Assembly: GCA_945878555.1 (NCBI GenBank)
Contig: CAMDWI010000004.1
Location: 156,030-220,029, forward strand
DNA from: Klebsiella pneumoniae
GTDB lineage: Bacteria > Pseudomonadota > Gammaproteobacteria > Eutrophobiales > Eutrophobiaceae
Direction: 5' to 3'
DNA length: 64,000 nt
This document shows, piece after piece, positions 45,095 to 53,415 of this stretch. Made by a program: the position numbers and the translations under genes. Position 1 is the stretch's first letter. Every line of letters starts with the position of its first letter. Under the pieces are notes generated by a model. It did no database searches, was not told the DNA's origin, and worked only from the letters and a program-made list of their open reading frames with translations.

Positions 45095-46600
45095 TTATTT
45101 CTCCTGCAATAGACCGGTACGGCTCAATAATGACTTTAATCTGTCTTCGGCAGCATAAGCAGCTTCCAGTGATGATTTCAGATTGGCAATGGCCGCATCA
45201 ACCGTCATGGACTCTTCTTCCAGAACCGGTTCCACGTAGCGGGGGATATTCAGATTGAAATCATTCTCTCGAATTTCATCCAGGGAGACCACCCGGCAGA
45301 CACCTTCCACATCACGGTAATTCTGATACCAGCGATGGATGTTACCGACATGTTCCGGCAGGAGCTCGTTCTGTGCCCGGCCGCTCTTGAACTCCTTCGA
45401 GGCATCGATGAACAACACCTTCTGGCGGTGTGCCTTTGGCTTGCTGTCCCTGATGACCATGAGACATGGTGCGAGACCGGTACCGTAGAAAATGTTTTGG
45501 CCAAGGCCGATCACCGCATCAAGGATGTCCATCTCCAGCAGCTTGCGCCGGATTTCCCCCTCCTTGGACATGCGGAACAACACACCGTGAGGAAGCACCA
45601 CGGCCATGCGGCCGGTCTTGCTGGCCATGGACTTGACCATGTGCTGAACCCAGGCGAAGTCACCCGATTTGGCAGGTGGCAACCCGGCAAAATTGCGACC
45701 GTAAGGATCATTGATCCAGATGTCATCACCCCATTTTTCCAGCGAGAAAGGCGGATTGGCAATGACGCAATCAAACGTGGCGAGACTGTCCCCAGTATAA
45801 AAGGCCGGCTGGCGCAACGTATCGCCGCGATGTATATGAAAATCCTCGGCCCCATGTAAAAAAAGGTTCATGCGGGCGATCGCGGATGTAGTCAGGTTCT
45901 TCTCCTGACCATACAGCTTGCCCAGCATCAGGTTTTCATCCCCGCCATGTTCCTTGACGAAATGGAGGGCCTCCAGCAGCATGCCACCGGTACCGCAGGC
46001 AGGATCGTAGATGGTCTCTCCGGCCCTGGGTGCCAGGATCCTGATCATCAGGGCCACGATTGAGCGGGGGGTATAAAACTCCCCGGCCTTCTTGTTGGTC
46101 AGATCGGCAAATTTCTTGATCAGATATTCATAGGCCTGGCCGAGGATGTCGGCCTTGCAATGCTGATTCCCCAGGCTGAGTGATGAAAAATGTTCGATTA
46201 AATCTTTCAGCAGTGCGTCCGAGAGCCGGTCCTTGTTGGTCCACTGGGCGTCACCAAATATCGCGTGCAGCGTATCAGGGTTTGCCTGTTCGATAGCCCG
46301 CATGGCCTTCTGCAGGGCATGGCCGATATTGGTGCTCCTGCTACGCACATCCCGCCAGTGTGCCCCCTCCGGGATCTGGAAACGATGGTTTTCCGGAAAT
46401 TGGGCAAATTCCATGTCGCCGTCGGATTCTTCAAGGGCAACAGCAAACTCCTCGTCATACACGTCAGTAATACGCTTGAAAAAGAGCAGAGGGAAGATAT
46501 AGGTCTTGAAGTCGGCCGCATCGACCGGCCCCCGCAAAATGTTTGCAGACTCCCAGAGATGCCCTTCGAGCTGGCTTACTGTTAAATCCTGTGCTGTCAT
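45095..46600 (-). CDS. hsdM: First type I HsdM methyltransferase subunit (HsdM1)
   Basis: The 501-residue protein has canonical motifs: AGEFYTPR (172-179), DPACGTGGML (199-208) and NPPF (282-285). The N-terminal helical domain LWESANILRGPVDAADFKTYIFPLLFFKRITDVYDE is standard HsdM. It opens the seven-gene unit hsdM1, zinc ribbon, hsdM2, abiEi, abiEii, hsdS, hsdR. Its 166-base upstream gap should carry the main promoter. Together with HsdM2 it departs from the usual one-HsdM plan. Confidence 0.94.
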   Translation of the reverse strand: MTAQDLTVSQLEGHLWESANILRGPVDAADFKTYIFPLLFFKRITDVYDEEFAVALEESDGDMEFAQFPENHRFQIPEGAHWRDVRSRSTNIGHALQKAMRAIEQANPDTLHAIFGDAQWTNKDRLSDALLKDLIEHFSSLSLGNQHCKADILGQAYEYLIKKFADLTNKKAGEFYTPRSIVALMIRILAPRAGETIYDPACGTGGMLLEALHFVKEHGGDENLMLGKLYGQEKNLTTSAIARMNLFLHGAEDFHIHRGDTLRQPAFYTGDSLATFDCVIANPPFSLEKWGDDIWINDPYGRNFAGLPPAKSGDFAWVQHMVKSMASKTGRMAVVLPHGVLFRMSKEGEIRRKLLEMDILDAVIGLGQNIFYGTGLAPCLMVIRDSKPKAHRQKVLFIDASKEFKSGRAQNELLPEHVGNIHRWYQNYRDVEGVCRVVSLDEIRENDFNLNIPRYVEPVLEEESMTVDAAIANLKSSLEAAYAAEDRLKSLLSRTGLLQEK

Positions 46601-46766
46601 GTTTATTATTTTTTGTGTCTGTATTATTTTAGTTCAGGCTGACATACCGTTGAACAAACGGTCTTTTGTTATTGATTCTACCCGGATTTCAACTCACCTC
46701 CAGTAATCTTTCGTTACCGTCAATTGAAGTTAAATGCCCTCGTAGACTGCAAGGTTAGTAGTGATA

Positions 46767-48035
46767 CTATCGTTCGTCGGGCGATTTCCATGACTGGAAT
46801 CGAATTAACGGGTCAGTGCTGCCAATGATTTCTCGGGCACGCTGTAATCGATCCTGTATGTGTATCCGCTCATCTTTCGGTAAATTGTCCAGCCGGCTTT
46901 CTGCGTCTGCAAAAAATGCTTCAATCCGTTTGGCAGCCGCCCATGCGTCGATGATCTCGTGTAACTCCGTTTTGCTTTCTGCTAGATTTTCTGCGGCTTG
47001 ACGCACTTCTTTTTCGTGACGCCAGATCTCCTGTTGTATTTCCCATTGTTTACGCTCTTCCTCTGCCTGACGTTCACCTTCTTCTACCAATTGTGCGATT
47101 TCTTGCGTAGCTTTTTCCAACTCCCTTATGATTGCAGGGATCTGGTTAGACAAATCCGTATTTTTGATTTCTCGCCACTGTCTGGTCCATTTTGCTCGGG
47201 GGTAAGGTGAATATGCCTGCAGGCACAAGCGACCAGTTGGAAACTCATGTTTGCTAGTCCAGCCGTAATCCAGTATGGTTCGGCTTCTTCTCTTTTGTGA
47301 ATCTTCATTTATACGAATATATTTTCCATTAACATATCGTGCTTCGACTTCTTCTGACATCTCAATGATGGTTAATCCAATGGCAACTGTCCCGATATAG
47401 ACGACGGTACACCGCTGTGGCGACCAGAGTTCGCTAAAATTTCGTGTTCTGCCCGAACTTTCACGTTCGTCAACTTCTGCCCTGTGAAATCGCTCAGTGT
47501 GCGGAGCAATTGTTACTCTGTAGTCACAGTTTTCCAAGGTGAGAAACAACGTATTCGCGAAGGACAATGCCTTATCCAAACCGGTCTTTGTCACAGCTAA
47601 ATCCACCAGTAATCTTTTTGCGGGTTTCAGATACTCCGTCGAATATGAAAGCCGCCCTGATTCAAAAAATGGTTTAGCTCCAACAACTAGCAGGTGTTGA
47701 TCTGTACGGGAAGCTAAAGCTTTTCTGGGTTTACGGTGGAATTTCTCCGGGGGTATGGGGAGGACCTGCGAGGATTTCGGTGGGGTTCCGTCGCGTGTCC
47801 ACTCAAGCAGTTCACCAGGCCGAGGATCAGGTAGTTTTGGTTGATTCGGTGCTTTGCCTACTGCCAACTTTGCCCAGTAACCACGCTCCGGCCTGGGAAC
47901 ATTAAGCTGTGTACAAATCCTTGCCATGTAACTTGATGAGACATCGAATCGGGCTGCCACCTTGAGCATTGGCTCAGACCATACAAGCTCATATAGGGCC
48001 TCTCTGCTCAATGGTATATCGAAATTCTTATTCAA
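46767..48035 (-). CDS. Helix-turn-helix and coiled-coil protein of unknown function
   Basis: The 422-residue protein starts with a clear DNA-binding-like helix-turn-helix: SREALYELVWSEPMLKVAARFDVSSSYMARICTQLNVPRPERGYWAKL. A middle domain (about 150-280) has beta-rich sequence, and residues about 300-390 form a charged coiled coil (EEGERQAEEERKQWEIQQEIW). No catalytic motif is seen. Proteins with this opening are common in defence islands; function is unknown. It is the last gene before the right att site. Confidence 0.65.
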   Translation of the reverse strand: MNKNFDIPLSREALYELVWSEPMLKVAARFDVSSSYMARICTQLNVPRPERGYWAKLAVGKAPNQPKLPDPRPGELLEWTRDGTPPKSSQVLPIPPEKFHRKPRKALASRTDQHLLVVGAKPFFESGRLSYSTEYLKPAKRLLVDLAVTKTGLDKALSFANTLFLTLENCDYRVTIAPHTERFHRAEVDERESSGRTRNFSELWSPQRCTVVYIGTVAIGLTIIEMSEEVEARYVNGKYIRINEDSQKRRSRTILDYGWTSKHEFPTGRLCLQAYSPYPRAKWTRQWREIKNTDLSNQIPAIIRELEKATQEIAQLVEEGERQAEEERKQWEIQQEIWRHEKEVRQAAENLAESKTELHEIIDAWAAAKRIEAFFADAESRLDNLPKDERIHIQDRLQRAREIIGSTDPLIRFQSWKSPDER

Positions 48036-48154
48036 TGATTCGGGTTTATTTTTGAGAAGATTTAGAAAATTTTTCTACGATATCTGTCAATACCAGAATA
48101 CAATTTATATCTTATCAAGTATTCTATTTTGAAATATTAGTCACACAGGTAGAC

Positions 48155-48174
48155 GGGGGCAACTTTGGGGGCAA
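48155..48174 (+). repeat. Double G-box near the right att site
   Basis: GGGGGCAACTTTGGGGGCAA, the right-end copy of the 20-bp motif before the integrase. Its last GGGGGC is 79 bases from the end of the att copy (48251). Confidence 0.7.
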
Positions 48175-48227
48175 CTGGAAAAATTGAACTCAAAATATTA
48201 CTTTATATACAATAAGTTACGTAAAGT

Positions 48228-48251
48228 GTTCGAGTGACCTCCGCTCCACAT
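48228..48251. repeat. Right attachment site (attR) of the island
   Basis: GTTCGA, four differing bases, CCTCCGCTCCAC, then AT: 18 of 22 positions match the tRNA-Ala 3' end. TAAAGT before GTTCGA is shared with the inner att-like site. Confidence 0.7.
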
Positions 48252-48573
48252 TTTCATAATTCAGAGCCATCCAGTAACGTCCAATAAAGTCTCACCCCCC
48301 CTTAAAACAAGCCATATTACGTCCTATATCGTCTTAAATTGTCCCCATTGAATCGCTAATAGACGCGACCATTAAAGTGGCCAATAATTCGTGTTTATTG
48401 TTGATATATTATTTATTATGGCAGATAAATCATATATTTATAATCGTACAAACTGGCCAATGAAGTGGCCAAATAGCCGGTTATTACGATGCCAACCATA
48501 TATCGCATGCATGACGGAATATTTGAAATTCAGATAGTTACTCTTTAATGGTGGGACCAAATGGAGAGGTTAT
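48252..48573. other. Decayed attL-like region right of the island
   Basis: ACRTCCA-type repeats (48267-48346) align with those between tRNA-Ala and the integrase, as if a second element once stood here. TGGCCA-type repeats at 48379-48477 resemble the pre-integrase repeats of other elements. No integrase remains; only a 19-codon frame is seen. Confidence 0.5.
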
Positions 48574-50406
48574 ATGAAAAATAGTCTTACAGCAGGCTTC
48601 ATCTTCTCGTCAGTATTGCTGTTCACACTGTCACCGTTAAGTTTTGCTGACCAACATCTCAGTCGGGAACAGCAAGGCATGACGGTTGATGAGCGCAATA
48701 AGGTTTATGCGCCCTGGGATCCGAAGGATATAAACAAACTACGCAAGGAGATGGGTTTGATTGGACCCGGTCCTCAAAGGCCCTACCCTACTGCCAGATT
48801 CCCGGGCTATCTGACAACACCCGAGTCAATAGAACAGTTGATGCCACAGGCAGAATTCGCTGTTCAGCAAAAAGGAGGAAGGACTCCGCTCGGCCTGGCA
48901 GATCCAGGAGATATTGTATTAATACCCATACCCTATACAGCAGACCCACTTGTACAAGAAGCCATAATAAAGGCATTTAAAGCAAGAAGAGTTGAAGCAC
49001 GATTATTATATGAGCATGAAATTGCAGGCGTCTCGCTTGAAGATCTCCAAAAATTCGACAAGATTCAAAATGTGTTCAAGGCAGGAGATGGGCAGCAAGA
49101 ACTGAATTTTCTGAATATGACGGGAAACATTTCAAACTGGGATGATGCTGTTGAATGGACGAGGCAGCACGATAATGTCCTTGCAGATGCAACCTGGCCG
49201 GTATTTGAATACCCCGATAAGCAACTGGAAGAATTGGCTAAAAATTATAACCAGATTGTTGATTCTGCTATCGTTAAATACCTTGATGATCACCCGGAAG
49301 TAAATAAAGTATTCTGGAGGACCCTTGGCAGAGCTATAGCCAAAAAAGATCTGGAACATCATGGATCAAAGTTATCTGGCAATTATACCTATATAAATAG
49401 TTTCGACATTATGAGCGAGGTCCCCGCCTACCCTTCAGATGTCTGGCGTCTGATAGAAAGTAAAATGGTAGAACCTATGCCATATATTGACCGGGTTGAA
49501 GTTTCTGACCCGGAAGGAAGTGCATTTTCCTTTGATTTGACCTCTGAACAAGCAATTAACTGGAGTAAAGGATCCTATTCAAGGGGGCATATGTTCATGT
49601 TTCCTTCTCAAGCATCCGGAATATTTCCATCCTCATCTATCCAATATGCCAAAAGGGGTAATACATGGTTGGCTCCTGTTCAAATCACAACAGTCAATGG
49701 GATAATTGCCTCAAGTAATAGCCATGCCTCAAACCACCCGAGAATTGAAATTCATGTCAGAAATGGCTACGTGGACAAAGTAATTGGTGGTGGCCTTTAT
49801 GGTGATGGATTTAGATTGTGGTTAAATTACCCACGAATTAACGAACTTACCTGGCCATATCAGAAAAAACCTGGTTTCTGGTGGCTTTTTGAGGCAGGAA
49901 CCGGCACCAATCCCAAATATTTCAAACACCCGGGGGAAGTGCTGTTAGGCCAGAATCTGTCAGAAAGAAATGCTGGTGGAGTCATCCATTGGTCATTTGG
50001 GGCTGAGGTTAAAAAAGGTCCTGACGACAACAAGGAAGATGGTGCGCGTCCACCCACATCAGTTTCATTTGGCCAGGAGCATGCGCTTCCTATTGGACAT
50101 GCCATGCATAATCATACCCTGTTACCAACCTATCAAATTCGACTGCGTGAGAGTGGTAACTGGCAAACTCTGATTGAACACGGCCAGATTATGGCTAGTC
50201 TGGACCCGGAAATCCGTGCACTTGCATCACGCTATGGCAACCCTGATGAGATCCTGCAACGTGACTGGATTCCAGAATTACCTGGAATTACGGCACCTGG
50301 CAATTATGACAAGGATTATTCTTCTGACCCCGGTAAATTCTGGACAAACTGGGCCAACAGTATTCTTAATCGCACAAATAAATATATTATAGATAATCCG
50401 AAGTGA
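48574..50406 (+). CDS. Large secreted protein of unknown function
   Basis: The 610-residue protein has a signal peptide ending near LSFADQ, so it is periplasmic or secreted. I do not firmly recognise the family. The middle and end contain HPRIEIHVRNGYVDKVIGGGLYGDGF and EHALPIGHAMHNH, faintly like metal-binding segments of M29-type peptidases and the related NicX group, but the match is weak. No lipobox or membrane anchor is seen. It stands alone between the island and the second PSD cluster. Confidence 0.6.
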   Translation: MKNSLTAGFIFSSVLLFTLSPLSFADQHLSREQQGMTVDERNKVYAPWDPKDINKLRKEMGLIGPGPQRPYPTARFPGYLTTPESIEQLMPQAEFAVQQKGGRTPLGLADPGDIVLIPIPYTADPLVQEAIIKAFKARRVEARLLYEHEIAGVSLEDLQKFDKIQNVFKAGDGQQELNFLNMTGNISNWDDAVEWTRQHDNVLADATWPVFEYPDKQLEELAKNYNQIVDSAIVKYLDDHPEVNKVFWRTLGRAIAKKDLEHHGSKLSGNYTYINSFDIMSEVPAYPSDVWRLIESKMVEPMPYIDRVEVSDPEGSAFSFDLTSEQAINWSKGSYSRGHMFMFPSQASGIFPSSSIQYAKRGNTWLAPVQITTVNGIIASSNSHASNHPRIEIHVRNGYVDKVIGGGLYGDGFRLWLNYPRINELTWPYQKKPGFWWLFEAGTGTNPKYFKHPGEVLLGQNLSERNAGGVIHWSFGAEVKKGPDDNKEDGARPPTSVSFGQEHALPIGHAMHNHTLLPTYQIRLRESGNWQTLIEHGQIMASLDPEIRALASRYGNPDEILQRDWIPELPGITAPGNYDKDYSSDPGKFWTNWANSILNRTNKYIIDNPK

Positions 50407-50485
50407 TAGTTGAGTATTGGTATTGATCAGATCATGACCTGCCCGGGAGTAAAAATGGGTCAAAGATCAATTCAAATCAACCATT

Positions 50486-52018
50486 CTAATGGTTAAGTAT
50501 CTCATACACATCCACTCCAGACTTCTCCAATGGCGTGGCTCCCTTGGCCAATAAAAAACTTGATATCTCGGGTCTGTAACGTCGGGGACGCACATCAAAG
50601 TTGTTCCCCTGGTTCAAGCTGGTTGTGATCACATGATTGGCGATACTGAGAGGGGTCTGACCATATTGGTCCCTGGCATCCAGATTAGCGCCACTTTTGA
50701 CCAGCAAATCCACAATGGAATCGGCTCCAATGATGGTCGCTGCATGCAGGGCTGTCATGCCATATTCGTTTTTAGCATTCACATCTGCACCTGCTTCTAT
50801 GGCTACCTTTACAGCTTCCAGGGCCTGACTTTCCAGATCTTCCGTAAGGTCGTTCCAGTTTGACACAACAAGATCCATGCCGGCTGCAGCCATCAGCGGT
50901 GTGTTTTTTGCCATAAAATTGACGCGTCGACCACTCCCCCCCAAAGCGAATACGTTCTCGGTTGTACCCAGATGAGGGTCAGCGCCTTTTTCGAGCAGTA
51001 TGCGCATAGCGGCAGCGTTTCGCTGTTGTGACGCCAGATAATAGGGGGTTGCGCCGGTCGGGATGGTCCTGCTTTTTGTACCCGCTTCAATAATTCTGGC
51101 AGGTGATTTCAGGAAGGATAGATCGGGAGTCGAATGTAACTCATGCTCTGCACCCGCCTTTATTACCCGATCATTCAGGTCTGCCCCGGCGGCCAAAAGG
51201 CGTGTAACGGATCCCGACATATTCCTTTTCATGGCCGCATAATGAAGTGCTGTAAACCCTCTGTAATCTCTCGCTTTCGGGTCGGCTCCCTGTTCCAGAA
51301 GGTATTGCGTCAGCTTATCGTTACCGCTGGCAGCAGCGATTAAAAGTGGTGTTCCTCCGTCATTGGAGGTCTCATTTACCTCAGCGTCCATAGATATCAA
51401 AAGTTGAGTGGATTCGAGGCTACCGTTCAGAGTGGCAAAGTGTAGTGGTGTAAAACCTGCTTTTGAATGACTTTTAACATCGGCCCCACTCACAATAAGA
51501 AAGTTCGCGACATCTGTATGCCCTCCTGCCGCCGCCCACATCAAGGCAGTCTGTCCACCCTGGGTCTCCCTGGCGTCCACTTCCGCCCTGGCCGAGACCA
51601 GGGCTTTCACGATCTTGAGGTTCCCGATATCAGAAGCAGTCATCAGTGGTGTTTCACCCATTTGCAGGGGCATATCTGGATTGGCACCCGCCTGTAACAG
51701 TTTATCAACCATATCGGGATTGCTATTATAGACCGCCACCCATAATGGCGTAGCTCCACTGAGGTCACTGATATTTATGTCGGCACCTGCCTGGATTAGT
51801 AGCTCAGCAAGGTCCAGATCATCCCGGTGAACTGCCCAGTGCAGCGCAGTTTTCCCGTCCGGCTGTTGCTCATTTACACTCAGCTGCTCTTGCAACAGGC
51901 GCTGTACGGATTGGGTATCGGCTTTTGCTTTTATCGCCTCTATGAGTCGGAGATCAGCTCCAACCGCCATACTGCTGATGGCAAACAAAAGTATCAACCG
52001 CATCACAAAATTCTTCAT
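50486..52018 (-). CDS. Exported ankyrin-repeat protein (second copy)
   Basis: The 510-residue protein has a signal peptide (cleavage near MAVGADL) and about a dozen ankyrin units, for example DGKTALHWAVHRDDLDLAEL, then GATPLWVAVYNSNPDMVDKL. It takes the third position after PSD and HXXSHH genes, as in the cluster at 9.6-15 kb, and its repeats resemble that paralog (both contain a late unit ending in TPLSIAN or TPLKIAM). This repetition strengthens the idea of a functional link. The gap to the HXXSHH gene is 47 bases. Confidence 0.88.
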   Translation of the reverse strand: MKNFVMRLILLFAISSMAVGADLRLIEAIKAKADTQSVQRLLQEQLSVNEQQPDGKTALHWAVHRDDLDLAELLIQAGADINISDLSGATPLWVAVYNSNPDMVDKLLQAGANPDMPLQMGETPLMTASDIGNLKIVKALVSARAEVDARETQGGQTALMWAAAGGHTDVANFLIVSGADVKSHSKAGFTPLHFATLNGSLESTQLLISMDAEVNETSNDGGTPLLIAAASGNDKLTQYLLEQGADPKARDYRGFTALHYAAMKRNMSGSVTRLLAAGADLNDRVIKAGAEHELHSTPDLSFLKSPARIIEAGTKSRTIPTGATPYYLASQQRNAAAMRILLEKGADPHLGTTENVFALGGSGRRVNFMAKNTPLMAAAGMDLVVSNWNDLTEDLESQALEAVKVAIEAGADVNAKNEYGMTALHAATIIGADSIVDLLVKSGANLDARDQYGQTPLSIANHVITTSLNQGNNFDVRPRRYRPEISSFLLAKGATPLEKSGVDVYEILNH

Positions 52019-52065
52019 GGCTTTCTCCCTACTGTAGCGAAACTCTAACCAGATGAGCCGTTAAC

Positions 52066-53415
52066 TCATACCGTCAGCAAATTCACGCTTCCGGTACTGT
52101 CTCCAAATTTTTCCACTGGCATATCGACCATTTCCAACAGACGCATATACAGGTTTGCAAGGGGTGTATCTACCGGAAAGCGCAAATGACGTCCACCCTG
52201 GATGCGATTTCTGTCACCAACGAGAAGGATCGGCAGATCTTTCGGAAGATGCAAATTGGCATCGCCCAGTCCTGCACCATAGGTAATAATACTATGATCC
52301 AGGAGAGAACCATCTCCATCGGGTGTTGATTTAAGTTTCTCCAGAAAATAGGAAAACATGCTGGTCTGAAAGGCGTTGATTTTGGCCGCTTTTTCAATCT
52401 TGGAAACATCTCCCTGATGATGTGTAAGCGGGTGGTAAGGATCCGGTACGCCGATTTCGGGATAGGCCATGGTGGTCATCTCCGCGCCAAGCATAAAAGT
52501 GCTGACCCGGGTCATATCCGTCTGAAATGCCAGCACCAGTAGATCGAACATCAACCTGGCATGCTCATCAAATCGCTTCGGTGACCCTGCCGGTTTTTCA
52601 AACTCCGGAAGTTCTTGCCAGGATTGATCTTCCGCCATCTGGATTCGTCGCTCAACATCCCGGGTCGCGTCCAGATACTGGTCAAGCTTTACGCGATCAG
52701 AAGACCCCAGACTCCTCATCATCTGTGAGGCCTCACCTCCAATAAAGTCCAGCAGACTCCGTCGCTCCCGGAGACGAGCCATCCGATCAGATTGACTGGT
52801 GTTGTCACTGTCTCCAAACAACCGTTCGAATACCGCACGGGGATTATTCTGGATTGGCAACGGGGTAGTGTCATTGAACCAGCTGATAGTATTATTGTAT
52901 GTACAGTTGTCCCCGTCACAGGAACCCAGAATCGCGTTCGATTCTATCCCTAGCTCCAGTGATGCCAGTTGGGTATGCTTGCCAAATTCTCTGGCAAGGA
53001 TCTGATCCAGAGACACTCCTACACCGGTATTAAAGCTGCCATCCACATTACTGACTACCGGATGGACACACGTCAGATAAGCTGCAGATGCCCTGGTGTG
53101 CTCACCCCCGGCCTCGCCTGCTTTCCCCAGGGCTTCCACGTTGCTGAGTCCACTCAATACAGTCATGTATTCACGAAACGGGTCCAGTGACTGCAGAATA
53201 GGACTCACTTGAAAACCGCTTCCCTCGACTGCAGGAGTCCATTTACCGGGTATAGCCCCATTCGGAAAATAAACGAAGCCGACTCGCGTCGGTATCGAAC
53301 TCCGTTTCACCTCGGCAAAGGCCGGTACCATGGCATCTAACATGGGTAGTGCAAGCGATGCTCCAAGACCGCGCAATACTGCACGTCTGGAGATATGTTT
53401 TTTGAAAATTATCAT
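52066..53415 (-). CDS. HXXSHH-family (DUF1552) Tat-exported protein (second copy)
   Basis: The start is the ATG at 53415, which overlaps the upstream PSD stop in ATGA. The 449-residue protein has a twin-arginine signal SRRAVLRGLGASLALPMLDA and the family signature as HPLTHH near residue 328, with threonine replacing serine. It is a paralog of 12020-13348 and again sits directly after a PSD dihaem protein. Export of a folded protein with bound metal is implied by the Tat signal; its reaction is unknown. Confidence 0.9.
   Translation of the reverse strand: MIIFKKHISRRAVLRGLGASLALPMLDAMVPAFAEVKRSSIPTRVGFVYFPNGAIPGKWTPAVEGSGFQVSPILQSLDPFREYMTVLSGLSNVEALGKAGEAGGEHTRASAAYLTCVHPVVSNVDGSFNTGVGVSLDQILAREFGKHTQLASLELGIESNAILGSCDGDNCTYNNTISWFNDTTPLPIQNNPRAVFERLFGDSDNTSQSDRMARLRERRSLLDFIGGEASQMMRSLGSSDRVKLDQYLDATRDVERRIQMAEDQSWQELPEFEKPAGSPKRFDEHARLMFDLLVLAFQTDMTRVSTFMLGAEMTTMAYPEIGVPDPYHPLTHHQGDVSKIEKAAKINAFQTSMFSYFLEKLKSTPDGDGSLLDHSIITYGAGLGDANLHLPKDLPILLVGDRNRIQGGRHLRFPVDTPLANLYMRLLEMVDMPVEKFGDSTGSVNLLTV

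Larger units (their letters stand above)
26594..48251. mobile_element. Composite genomic island integrated at tRNA-Ala(CGC)
   Basis: The island begins at the tRNA 3' end and is bounded on the right by a copy of that end: GTTCGA, four differing bases, then CCTCCGCTCCAC in both places. It carries a P4-type integrase beside the tRNA, AlpA and P4-like primase genes, then defence cargo. A third, weaker att-like sequence at 33781-33803 splits it into a satellite-like left part (7.2 kb) and a cargo right part (14.4 kb). Many cargo genes are AT-rich compared with the flanks. Core identity is imperfect, so excision today is doubtful. Confidence 0.8.

Noticed and set aside
43619..45859. Large + strand frames opposite the hsdM genes
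   Set aside because: They are antisense shadows of two clearly recognised methyltransferases with intact motifs.
48484..48549. Start of a second integrase after the TGGCCA repeats
   Set aside because: The ATG at 48489 opens a frame of only 19 codons with no integrase-like sequence.
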